From Gammaproteobacteria bacterium (GTDB lineage: Bacteria > Pseudomonadota > Gammaproteobacteria > Pseudomonadales > Azotimanducaceae), in the NCBI GenBank assembly GCA_026709365.1, contig JAPOTD010000003.1, positions 12,651 to 47,205 on the forward strand: DNA of 34,555 nt, written 5' to 3'. Positions 1 to 6,289 of this stretch are shown one piece after another; position 1 is the first letter of the stretch, and each line of letters begins with the position of its first letter. The position numbers and the translations under genes were made by a program. The notes under the pieces are model-generated. The model was not told the origin of the DNA. It saw only the letters and a list, made by a program, of their open reading frames with translations, and searched no databases.

Positions 1-77
1 GGGCGGCGACAGCCAGGCGAGCGTTCCAGCAAGCCGGTCGCGCCTGATGCGCCCTGCAAGGCCTTGCGGGCACGAGC

Positions 78-224
78 ATGACGGCTTCGCTGGCCTATGA
101 ACAACGGGTGCGCGACTTCCATGCGGCGCTTAGGCACTACTATTATCCCAGGCTGTTTCGCGATGAGGCCGTCTCGGCTGCGAGCCTCGCGCAGCGGCCC
201 GAATTCCATGCCATGAGTGAGTGA
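78..224 (+). pseudogene. C-terminal fragment, possibly of a DUF3526-type ABC permease
   Basis: A 48-codon frame opens at an ATG and ends at TGA just before the convergent MATE gene. Its sequence (YEQRVRDFHAALR, then YYYPRLFRDEA, then RPEFHAM) looks like the end of a real protein, not noise. It resembles, from memory, the tail of ABC-2 permeases with a DUF3526 domain, where an FHxxLR...YPxLF pattern precedes the stop. The same frame has a TGA at 45-47, so this is either a short protein or a 3' remnant whose upstream part lies in another frame or outside the window. No ribosome binding site is obvious. The family name is a guess; that it is a protein tail is more likely than not. Confidence 0.3.
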
Positions 225-254
225 CTCACGACGCCGTGCTTGATCAGGCACTGG

Positions 255-1667
255 TCATCCTTGGGCCAGGCGTTCGATCAGGGCGGCGTCGCGGCTGGTG
301 CGGCGCAGGCGCAGGCCCATGGCGACGGCAACCAGCGCCAGCCCGAAGGTCATGCCGGCCCAATAGCCGTAAACGCCCGTTGTCGGCAGGCCAAAGCCGC
401 CATCAGCCAGCAAGGCGCCCAGCGGCAAGGCAATGAGCCAATAGCCGATCAGGGAGATGATCATGGGCACCCGCGTGTCCTTGTAGCCCCTGAGCGCACC
501 GGCCATGGTGGCGTTGGCGTCATCGAAGATCTGATAGATGGCGATGAAGATGATCAGGTTGGCGGCGATGAGGGCCACGCCCGCATCCGTGGTGTAGATG
601 CCCACCAGCAGGAAGCGCAAGGCCACGAGGAGGATGCTCACCGCCAGCGCGTAGGCCAAGGAAATGCGCAGCGCCGTAGCCGCCACTTGGGCGGCGCCCG
701 CTTGGTTGCGGGCGCCCACGTGAAAGCCGACGCGGATGGCGGCTGCGCTGCCCAAGCTCATCGGGATGACGTAGGTGGCCCAGTTGATGTTGCCGGCGAT
801 GCTGTGGGCCGCCATTTCGCTGACGCCCAAGCGGGCGATCAGCACGCTGATGGCCGAATAGACCGCCATTTCCAGGAAAATGGTGGCGCCTATGGGGGCG
901 CCGAGCTTGAAGATCCGGGCAATGGTCGCCCAGCGAAAGGCCGTCTCGCCGCCGATCCAATTGGTGGCGCGAAAGAACGGACGGCGGGCCACCAGCAGGA
1001 TCAGCCCGAGCTCCACCCACATCACCGCCGCGGTGGCCCAACCGCAGCCCACGCCGCCCAACTCCGGAAAGCCGAAGGCGCCGTAGATCAGCACGTAGTT
1101 GAGCGGCGCGTTGAGCGCAAATGCGGTGCCGGCAATCAGCATGGGCGGCAGCGTGTGGCCGAGGCCCTCGCAAACCTGGCGCAGCAGGATGTAGGTCAGC
1201 ATGGCGGGCATTCCCCAGGAAGCCGCCTTCAAGTAGCCCGCCGCCACCGCCGTGACGCCGGGATCCGCGCCCATCAGCAGCAACGCGGGCTCGGCGTTGC
1301 GCATGAGCATCATCATCACCAGGGCGCTGAACAGCGCGATCCACAGGCCATGACGGATCAGTGCGCCGGACTCGCCGGTGCGCCGGGCGCCGACCAGCTG
1401 GGAGACCATGGGCATCACCGCCATGGTGATGCCGCTCATCAACATGAACACCGGCCACAGCAGGACGCCGCCCAGGCTCACGCCCGCCAAGTCCACGGCG
1501 CTGTAGCGGCCCGCCATGGCGGTGTCCAGAAAACCCATGCCCATCACGCACAGCTGGGTTGCCGCGATGGGCGCGCCAAGGCGCAGCAAGGCGCCCGCTT
1601 CGCCGCGAAAGCCGCGCCGGACGGCGCCCGCAGCCGGGGGGCTGGCTGGACTGTCGCTGGCTTCCAT
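255..1667 (-). CDS. MATE family multidrug/Na+ antiporter (NorM-like)
   Basis: A 470-residue integral membrane protein of the usual MATE length with about 12 hydrophobic segments in two related halves. MATE proteins export cationic drugs and metabolites across the inner membrane using Na+ or H+ gradients. Family-typical stretches are LLRLGAPIAATQL and FLDTAMAGRYSAVDLAG near the N-terminus, PMVSQLVGARR, and in the second half LGAPIGATIFLEMAVY and GSAAAIRVGFHVGA. The ATG at 1667 gives a short hydrophilic leader before the first helix. It lies 54 bp downstream of the GST gene on the same strand, so the two are probably co-transcribed as a detoxification pair. Substrate is not predictable. A long open frame on the opposite strand (240-2540) is a GC-rich shadow. 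Confidence 0.93.
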   Translation of the reverse strand: MEASDSPASPPAAGAVRRGFRGEAGALLRLGAPIAATQLCVMGMGFLDTAMAGRYSAVDLAGVSLGGVLLWPVFMLMSGITMAVMPMVSQLVGARRTGESGALIRHGLWIALFSALVMMMLMRNAEPALLLMGADPGVTAVAAGYLKAASWGMPAMLTYILLRQVCEGLGHTLPPMLIAGTAFALNAPLNYVLIYGAFGFPELGGVGCGWATAAVMWVELGLILLVARRPFFRATNWIGGETAFRWATIARIFKLGAPIGATIFLEMAVYSAISVLIARLGVSEMAAHSIAGNINWATYVIPMSLGSAAAIRVGFHVGARNQAGAAQVAATALRISLAYALAVSILLVALRFLLVGIYTTDAGVALIAANLIIFIAIYQIFDDANATMAGALRGYKDTRVPMIISLIGYWLIALPLGALLADGGFGLPTTGVYGYWAGMTFGLALVAVAMGLRLRRTSRDAALIERLAQG

Positions 1668-1721
1668 GGTCGTCGCCCGTCATCACCCTCCGGCCCAGCC
1701 GCCCGGCAGCGGGCGGCGGAC

Positions 1722-2489
1722 TTAGGATGCGGCCCGGGCGGCCTCCTCCCGAGCCTTGCGCACCTTGGCGTTGGTCTGGTTGAACAGCAGCTCGCGCCGC
1801 GCCTTCTCCTCGGCCTCGGTCAGCTCCCGTTTGCCCAGCTCGCGGCCGGCGCGGTATCCCCTGTCCACCGCGGGCCGCGCGCCCACCTCATCCACCCAGC
1901 GCTTGAGGTTGGGGAAGTCCTCCCAAACGGCCTCGCCGATCAGGCGTCCCATGAGCATGGCCCAGGGCCAGGTGATCATGTCGGCAATGCTGTACGCATC
2001 GTCCCCAGCGAGGAATTGGTTGGCGGAGAGTTGGGCATCCATCACGCCGGACAGGCGATCCACCTCGCCGACGAAGCGCTTGGCGCCGTATGCCAATTGG
2101 TCCGCGTCGTCGACGATGTTCTTGGCGTAGTTCTTGAAGTGGTTGGCGTTGCCCATCATGGGGCCGAGGTTGGCCATCTGCCAATGCACCCACTGCAGGA
2201 CGCGGTAGCGGCCAGCGCCGGAACGCGGCAGAAACCGCCCCGCCTTGTCGGCAAGGTACTCCAGGATGGCGCCGGACTCGAAGATCGCGACCGGCGGCCC
2301 GCCGCCCAAGGGTTGATGATCGACGATGGCGGGCATGCGGTTGTTGGGGCTGATGCGCAGGAAATCGGGCTTGAACTGATCGCCGCCGCCGATGTCCACC
2401 GGCTTGATCTCGTAGTCCAGGCCGCACTCCTCCAGCATGATGGTGACCTTCCAGCCATTGGGGGTTGGCCAGTAATGCACATCGATCAT
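1722..2489 (-). CDS. Glutathione S-transferase, Nu class (YfcG/YghU-like)
   Basis: 255 residues with an N-terminal thioredoxin-like GST domain (about 1-85) and an all-helical C-terminal domain (about 90-235). The start MIDVHYWPTPNGWKVTIMLEE carries the TPNGxKV...LEE signature of Nu-class enzymes such as E. coli YfcG and YghU, which use glutathione and act mainly as disulfide-bond reductases or peroxidases. Other GST marks are NNRMPAIVDH (the cis-proline glutathione site) and FESGAILEYLADK. The C-terminal helix bundle holds SIADMITWPWA. The charged tail after residue 215 (EEKARRELLFNQTNAKVRKAREE) resembles extensions in this class. The ATG has a GGAG about 8 bases upstream. Probably in one transcript with the downstream MATE gene. 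Confidence 0.92.
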   Translation of the reverse strand: MIDVHYWPTPNGWKVTIMLEECGLDYEIKPVDIGGGDQFKPDFLRISPNNRMPAIVDHQPLGGGPPVAIFESGAILEYLADKAGRFLPRSGAGRYRVLQWVHWQMANLGPMMGNANHFKNYAKNIVDDADQLAYGAKRFVGEVDRLSGVMDAQLSANQFLAGDDAYSIADMITWPWAMLMGRLIGEAVWEDFPNLKRWVDEVGARPAVDRGYRAGRELGKRELTEAEEKARRELLFNQTNAKVRKAREEAARAAS

Positions 2490-2585
2490 GGTTCGGGCTC
2501 CGTTGGCGGTTCAAGTTGCGGGATGCGCAAACTACGTTAGATGGGCGCGCATTGCCACCCGCGCGCCCGCGAAGCGGGCGCGGAT

Positions 2586-2608
2586 GGAGTTTCGCTACGC
2601 GAAACTCC
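2586..2608. repeat. REP-like hairpin family A, copy 1
   Basis: A perfect 10-bp stem GGAGTTTCGC / GCGAAACTCC with a 3-base loop. The flank, read on the minus strand, starts with CCAAGCAC and continues after the stem with ATCCGCG. The same arrangement recurs at 3779-3801 and, weaker, at 2981-3002 and 11081-11103, all between genes. Confidence 0.75.
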
Positions 2609-2678
2609 GCGCTCCGTGCTTGGATCAGGTTCCGATGGGCTTCTTTTATCCGCACAGAGCCTGCGTGACCGCACGACC

Positions 2679-2942
2679 TTAAGGAACCTCTGATCAAGTC
2701 CCGTTCGTTCAGCGCTTCACTGCTTGGGGGCCGAAACGACCCCGCCGGGAGCAGCTCCCTGTCCGCAGGCGGAGCGGAACTCGGGCCCAAGCGCCGTGAA
2801 GCGCCCTTCGGGAGCGCCTGTGGGCTGCGCTGGCGGCGTTGCGGCTCATTGTGTGGGGGCCTGCCACACGGCTTCGCCGCGCCTTGCCAGCGCACCCCAC
2901 AGGCCGCTCTGAACTTCCGGGACTTGATCAGAGGTTCCTTAA
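2679..2942. mobile_element. MITE-like element 1 (264 bp, 25-bp perfect terminal inverted repeats)
   Basis: Bases 2679-2703 and 2918-2942 are exact reverse complements; the ends read TTAAGGAACCTCTGATCAAG inward. TTAA at both outer ends fits a YTAR-type 4-bp target duplication as used by IS5-family transposases, which is an inference. A second, nested inverted repeat (2816-2833 with 2887-2904, 17 of 18 pairs) encloses a central hairpin GTGTGG/CCACAC. There is no room for a transposase, so it would be non-autonomous. The central 50 bases recur in the element at 11658-11822, and the outer end recurs near 22918-22951. Confidence 0.75.
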
Positions 2943-2980
2943 CGGTCGCGTGACGGTGGCGGTGAACCTTCGGTTCGTTC

Positions 2981-3002
2981 GAGTTTCGCCAGCGCGAAAC
3001 TC
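2981..3002. repeat. REP-like hairpin family A, copy 2
   Basis: A 9-bp stem GAGTTTCGC / GCGAAACTC around a 4-base loop. Read on the minus strand the flank begins CGACCCAAGCAG, similar to copies 1 and 3, but the bases after the stem have diverged. Confidence 0.6.
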
Positions 3003-3113
3003 CGCCCCATCTGCTTGGGTCGGGTTGCGAGCTGTGCCCGAACCCGCTCAGTTCCCCGTGCATTCATGGAGTTTCTGGGGTTTATGGGAAGGCGGAAGGC
3101 AAGGCAATTCAGT

Positions 3114-3119
3114 TAGAAT
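3114..3119 (+). promoter_or_regulatory. Probable -10 element of the tRNA-Leu operon
   Basis: TAGAAT, one mismatch from the sigma-70 -10 consensus, lies 21 bases before the mature tRNA and is followed by a GC-rich discriminator (CGGCTGCGCG), as is usual for stringently controlled stable-RNA promoters. No good -35 hexamer is visible 17 bases upstream. The same TAGAAT plus GC-rich discriminator occurs before the tRNA-Cys gene. Confidence 0.45.
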
Positions 3120-3140
3120 CCGGCTGCGCGGCCAAGCCCA

Positions 3141-3227
3141 GCCCAGGTGTTGGAATAGGTAGACAAGCTGGATTTAGATTCCAGTGCCCTTAGCGGCGTG
3201 CGAGTTCGACTCTCGCCCTGGGCACCA
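3141..3227 (+). tRNA. tRNA-Leu (anticodon UAG)
   Basis: An 87-base class II tRNA with encoded CCA. The acceptor arms GCCCAGG (3141-3147) and CCTGGGC pair fully. The anticodon stem CTGGA/TCCAG holds loop TTTAGAT, giving anticodon TAG, which reads CUN leucine codons. The long variable arm (TGCCCTTAGCGGCGT) and the T-loop GTTCGACTC are typical of tRNA-Leu. A second leucine tRNA follows 28 bases later. Confidence 0.96.
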
Positions 3228-3255
3228 ATCGCCCTGATCCGGACGCTGTCGGGCC

Positions 3256-3342
3256 GCCCGGGTGGTGAAATCGGTAAACACAGGGGACTTAAAATCCCCC
3301 GGAGGCAACTCCCTGCGGGTTCAAGTCCCGCCCCGGGCACCA
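3256..3342 (+). tRNA. tRNA-Leu (anticodon UAA)
   Basis: An 87-base class II tRNA with encoded CCA. Acceptor arms GCCCGGG and CCCGGGC pair; anticodon stem GGGGA/TCCCC holds loop CTTAAAA, giving anticodon TAA for UUA/UUG. The long variable arm (CGGAGGCAACTCCCT) and T-loop GGTTCAAGTCC are present. Probably co-transcribed with the tRNA-Leu(UAG) gene just upstream. Confidence 0.96.
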
Positions 3343-3451
3343 ACCAAAGCCAATCCCAGTGCGCCTTCAGCCTGTGCGGATTCAAGAATATGCCCATAAA
3401 CCAGCTTCAGCCATCTAAGTTAGGCGGGGTTCCCAGGTTCAGCTCAAGGAA

Positions 3452-3665
3452 GGGACGCCCTCCGTGGGTCGTTGCCCGAACCGAGTGGACTCCCGGAGCG
3501 AGTTTCCGTCTTGTCAATGGTTTGATTGGGTCGTTTTGCGCGTGCTTCAGCAAGGGGCCTGTTTGGGTGCTTGCCGCCCGCATTGCGCCGCGGGGGCCCC
3601 TCTCGCTCCGCGAATCCACTGGGCTCGGGCGACGACTCCCGGAGCGAGGGCGTCCCGCCCTCGAT
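3452..3665. repeat. Repeat family B, inverted pair
   Basis: Two related units face each other: 3452-3502 (starts GGGACGCCCTCCGTGGGTCG, ends CCCGGAGCGAG) and the reverse complement of 3602-3665 (begins ATCGAGGGCGGGACGCCCTC, then GTCGTCGCCCGAGCCCAGTG and CGGAGCGAG). The same unit occurs singly at 10141-10206, and its palindromic ends occur again at 30943-31017. About 100 bases of unrelated sequence separate the two units here. Confidence 0.65.
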
Positions 3666-3778
3666 TGGAAATCCGCAGGGACAACGCAGCGGGTTTGCAC
3701 ACCCACTCTGTATGGGCTGAAGCATGTCTATCGGCATGTTCATGAAAAACATCGCAACCCGCCCCAAGCACCGAACGC

Positions 3779-3801
3779 GGAGTTTCGCGCAACGAAACTC
3801 C
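3779..3801. repeat. REP-like hairpin family A, copy 3
   Basis: A 9-bp stem GGAGTTTCG / CGAAACTCC with loop CGCAA. It is preceded by CCAAGCACCGAACGC and followed by ATCCGCGACC, closely matching the minus-strand reading of copy 1. It lies 123 bases upstream of tRNA-Cys. Confidence 0.7.
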
Positions 3802-3850
3802 ATCCGCGACCGTCAGGTCGCGCAGCATCGCATCGCGCCGCGGTTGGCGC

Positions 3851-3856
3851 TAGAAT
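3851..3856 (+). promoter_or_regulatory. Probable -10 element of the tRNA-Cys gene
   Basis: TAGAAT followed directly by the GC-rich discriminator GCGCCGCC, the same arrangement as upstream of tRNA-Leu. It is 46 bases before the mature tRNA. No convincing -35 hexamer was found. Confidence 0.4.
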
Positions 3857-3901
3857 GCGCCGCCCAAGCCGAGGCCACAGCGGCTTGAGGGGCTTGCTGA
3901 A

Positions 3902-3975
3902 GGCTGAGTGGCAGAGTGGTTATGCAGCGGACTGCAACTCCGTGTACGCCGGTTCGATTCCGACCTCAGCCTCCA
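3902..3975 (+). tRNA. tRNA-Cys (anticodon GCA)
   Basis: A 74-base tRNA with encoded CCA. Acceptor arms GGCTGAG and CTCAGCC pair, with a U discriminator base as required for cysteine tRNAs. The anticodon stem CGGA/TCCG holds loop CTGCAAC, giving anticodon GCA. The T-arm CGCCGGTTCGATTCCGACC has one weak pair. Confidence 0.95.
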
Positions 3976-4425
3976 TATTCCATGAACCCGTAAGCCCACG
4001 AGCGCGAACCCTTGCAGCAAGGGCATAGCGAACCGACGCAAATCGGAGGTTCGCCTGTGCGCCCTTCGACGGCGCACAGTGCCGTTCCTCCATTCGATGC
4101 ACAACCCACGGGGAATCGCTTGTTGCCTGCAAGTCCGCGCCCGGCGGGCGGGCATGGAAGTCGCAGCGGTCTCGGCAGGATGCGAGATGTCTGAACTTGC
4201 CGTGCGCCTTTCCATGCCAAGCGCGGCAATCTTCCACAAATCATAGTGCATTTTTCCTACCGATTTTTCTGGAATTTCATGGCACGGTAGCCTTTTCGGA
4301 CACTCAAGCAACAGCCGTGCAGTCCAACGCCCAGCCCGCCCAAAGCTACGTCCTAACGCAACGAGGGGCGCGGCGCTGTGCTATGGTGGACGGAGTAAGG
4401 CACTGCACCCGCAAAGGAGCGCCCT
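3976..4425. other. Gene-free spacer between tRNA-Cys and uma2
   Basis: About 450 bases with no supported gene. The only clear structure is a hairpin at 4055-4079: CTGTGCGCC pairs perfectly with GGCGCACAG around a 7-base loop. It is not followed by a T-run, so it is at best an atypical tRNA terminator. A sequence resembling an extended -10 (TGTGCTATGGT, 4377-4387) precedes uma2. Confidence 0.5.
4055..4079. terminator. Possible hairpin terminator downstream of tRNA-Cys
   Basis: Perfect 9-bp stem (CTGTGCGCC/GGCGCACAG) with loop CTTCGAC, 80 bases after tRNA-Cys. There is no U-tract, so the terminator role is inferred from position only. Confidence 0.3.
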
Positions 4426-5190
4426 ATGTCCTCAGCCCAACCCATGCCGGACCATCAGCCCAACCTGCGGATGCGGCCCGCCAAGCCGCCGAAGCGGCGG
4501 GTTCCGGCATCGGTCGAGTACCCTGAGTCGGACGGCAAGCCCATGGCCGAGACGCCCATCCACTGGCACGCCACGGTCGATTTCGCGCACCCCCTCATGG
4601 ACCGCTACGCCGACCGCCCGGACGCCTACGTCGGCAGCGACATGCTGATGTACTGGCGGGAGGGCGACCCCGCCAAGCGGGTGTCCCCCGACGTGTTCGT
4701 GGCCTTCGGGCCGAACAAGGAGCCTGCGCGGCGCGTCTGGAAGGTCTGGGCGGAGGGCAAGGCGGCGGACTTCGTGCTGGAGGTGACGTCGAGGAGCACG
4801 AGGCGCCGGGACGAGGGGTTCAAGGCGGGACTCTACGAGCGGCTTCAGGTCACCGAGTACTGGCAGTTCGATCCCACGAAGGACTACCTGCGCCCGAGCC
4901 TGAAGGGCCGACGGCTGGGGCCGGACGGGGCCTACGAGCCGATCCCTCTTGAGGAACGGGACGGGGGACTGGCAGGCTGGTCAGCGGCGCTTGGCTTGGA
5001 GCTTCGCCCGCAGGGCCATGCGCTGCGCCTGTTCGACCCGGCGCATGGCGAGTTCCTGCCCAACTCCGAGGAGAAGAGCCGAATCATTGCAGCGGTCGAA
5101 GCGGAGCGCGATGCCGAGGCAGCCGCGAGACGAGCCGCCGAAGCCCGGATTGCGGAACTTGAGCGGCTTCTTGCCGAAGCTGGCGAGTGA
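4426..5190 (+). CDS. Uma2 family restriction-endonuclease-fold protein (DUF820)
   Basis: 254 residues. Uma2 proteins have a PD-(D/E)XK nuclease fold; their biological role is unsettled and they are expanded in cyanobacteria and some symbionts and filamentous bacteria. Visible motifs are SPDVFVAFG (the conserved Pro-Asp), DFVLEVTSRSTRRRDEG (the Glu-containing active-site strand followed by the family's SxST...D...K element), LYERLQVTEYWQFDP and YLRPSLKGRRL. Residues 1-45 are a proline- and basic-rich leader; the last 40 (EAERDAEAAARRAAEARIAE) form an Ala/Glu/Arg coiled coil common at Uma2 C-termini. AAAGGAG lies 8 bases before the ATG. It follows the tRNA-Cys region, and its TGA overlaps a GTG start of the next gene. 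Confidence 0.88.
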   Translation: MSSAQPMPDHQPNLRMRPAKPPKRRVPASVEYPESDGKPMAETPIHWHATVDFAHPLMDRYADRPDAYVGSDMLMYWREGDPAKRVSPDVFVAFGPNKEPARRVWKVWAEGKAADFVLEVTSRSTRRRDEGFKAGLYERLQVTEYWQFDPTKDYLRPSLKGRRLGPDGAYEPIPLEERDGGLAGWSAALGLELRPQGHALRLFDPAHGEFLPNSEEKSRIIAAVEAERDAEAAARRAAEARIAELERLLAEAGE

Positions 5191-6125
5191 CTCGGCGGAG
5201 TGCCAGTGCAAACAGCGCGAACGCTGCTTCAACGAACGCCAACGTTCGCTGCCCTGCCGATTGCTTGCTCAAAGTCCTCTTTCTGATCGGTGCCGGGCCG
5301 CACCGCAACGACAACCACCGACGTCTGCCCCAGGCTTTCGCCGACGAAGGCTGGCGGGTGGCCGTGGCGGACCACGCCAGCCTGCACCTGGACCGGGGCG
5401 CGGTCAAAGCGGCCGACACGGACCTTGGCCAGTGCGACCTGATCTGGCTGCTCGGCTTTGGCGAGCGGCGCTCCTTCCTTGACCGGATGCAGCTGCTGCG
5501 CCGCATCGACCAAGGGCGGTTCGTCAACGTGGTTGATGCCTACACCTACCTGCACGGCAAGCTGGCGCTCCTTGAACATTTGCCGGAGACCCACGCCGGC
5601 AGCGATGCCAAGCTTCTCATCAAACAACTCGACGAGCGCAGCGACTGGATTGTGAAGCCGAGCGGCACCAGTTTCGGGCAGGGCGTGGCCAAAGTCCGCA
5701 ATGACGCTGAGGGCCGCGAAGCGATCCGCCACAGGCTGCGCGAGCACGGCTTCGCCATCCTGCAACGCTACGTTGAGTCCGCTGCCGAGCACGAGATACG
5801 CTGCCTAGCGGCCGGCGGCGAAGTCATCGGCTGCTACCGGCGCTTACCGAAGGAGGGCGAGCACAGAGCGAACTTGGCCAACGGCGCCGGGGCGGCGCCT
5901 CACGCCCTCAGCGCCGGGGAGCGCGCGCTGGCGCAAACCGTTTCCGAGCAGCTAAACGCCGCCGGCATCGGCTTCGCAGCCCTGGACATCGCCCATCCCT
6001 ACCTCATCGAAACCAACATCGCCAACCCGGGCGGCCTAGCCACCATCGAGGCGCTCGGCGAGGACCTTGCGCCGCGCGCAGTGCAGGCCATCGCGGCATC
6101 CCGTCTTCGCGACGGATCGGGGTGA
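5187..6125 (+). CDS. ATP-grasp protein, glutathione synthetase-like
   Basis: 312 residues from a GTG that overlaps the uma2 stop (GTGA). Glutathione synthetase joins gamma-glutamylcysteine and glycine in the cytoplasm using ATP. The frame shows the GshB layout: a Rossmann-like N-terminal domain (VLFLIGAGPHRNDN), then an ATP-grasp domain with DWIVKPSGTSFGQGVAKV, RYVESAAEHEIRCLAAGGEV and YRRLPKEGEHRANLANG, and the Mg-binding end FAALDIAHPYLIETNIANPG, close to the LTEINVTSPTG of E. coli GshB. The first 26 residues are low-complexity (MTRRSASANSANAASTNANV), so a TTG at 5265 just before KVLFLIG may be the true start (286 aa). It is somewhat divergent from GshB, so another peptide or amino-acid ligase is possible. 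Confidence 0.75.
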   Translation: MTRRSASANSANAASTNANVRCPADCLLKVLFLIGAGPHRNDNHRRLPQAFADEGWRVAVADHASLHLDRGAVKAADTDLGQCDLIWLLGFGERRSFLDRMQLLRRIDQGRFVNVVDAYTYLHGKLALLEHLPETHAGSDAKLLIKQLDERSDWIVKPSGTSFGQGVAKVRNDAEGREAIRHRLREHGFAILQRYVESAAEHEIRCLAAGGEVIGCYRRLPKEGEHRANLANGAGAAPHALSAGERALAQTVSEQLNAAGIGFAALDIAHPYLIETNIANPGGLATIEALGEDLAPRAVQAIAASRLRDGSG

Positions 6126-6134
6126 CAGATCGAG

Positions 6135-6263
6135 TTGATCGATTCCGGAGAGTTCTTCGACTTGGACGACTTCCGCATAGCGCTTCCGGTCCGGGAGGTG
6201 CTGTCGGCTCGCATCTTCTCGCCCGAAGCGTACAGGAGGTTTCAGGGCGAAGTTTTGGATTGA
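6135..6263 (+). CDS. Possible small ORF after the ATP-grasp gene
   Basis: Immediately after the ATP-grasp stop, in the same frame, an open stretch of 42 codons runs from a TTG to TGA. The translation has protein-like character: LIDSGEFFDLDDFRIALPVR, then EVLSARIFSPEAYRRFQGEV. There is no ATG, no clear ribosome binding site and no family I recognise. It could be a decayed or frameshifted domain, or chance in GC-rich DNA. Confidence 0.2.
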   Translation: MIDSGEFFDLDDFRIALPVREVLSARIFSPEAYRRFQGEVLD

Positions 6264-6289
6264 GGAGTCCGAGGTCCGACAACCCAAAC

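Larger units (their letters stand above)
2490..3140. other. Repeat-rich intergenic stretch upstream of the tRNAs
   Basis: About 650 bases without a convincing gene. It holds two hairpin repeats (2586-2608 and 2981-3002), a GCCCGC-gaa-GCGGGC hairpin at 2565-2579, a 264-bp element with perfect terminal inverted repeats (2679-2942), and the tRNA-Leu promoter region near its right end. The short frames here overlap these repeats and show no protein-family similarity. Confidence 0.7.
3343..3900. other. Repeat-filled spacer between the tRNA-Leu and tRNA-Cys genes
   Basis: About 560 bases with no supported gene. It contains two inverted units of repeat family B (3452-3502 and 3602-3665), a family A hairpin (3779-3801) and a likely tRNA promoter at 3851. 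The open frames that cross it also run through tRNAs and repeats, so they are rejected as genes. Confidence 0.65.

Noticed and set aside
240-2540. 766-codon plus-strand open frame
   Set aside because: It is antisense to the MATE and GST genes, is rich in His, Gly, Ala and Gln, and has no recognisable domain: a typical GC-rich shadow frame.
3198-4028. 276-codon plus-strand open frame
   Set aside because: It runs through two tRNA genes and several repeats; not a protein gene.
4426-6125. Uma2 plus ATP-grasp as a defence or peptide-modification system
   Set aside because: The overlap is tight, but the ATP-grasp protein resembles glutathione synthetase along its length and no precursor peptide or other system gene is present.
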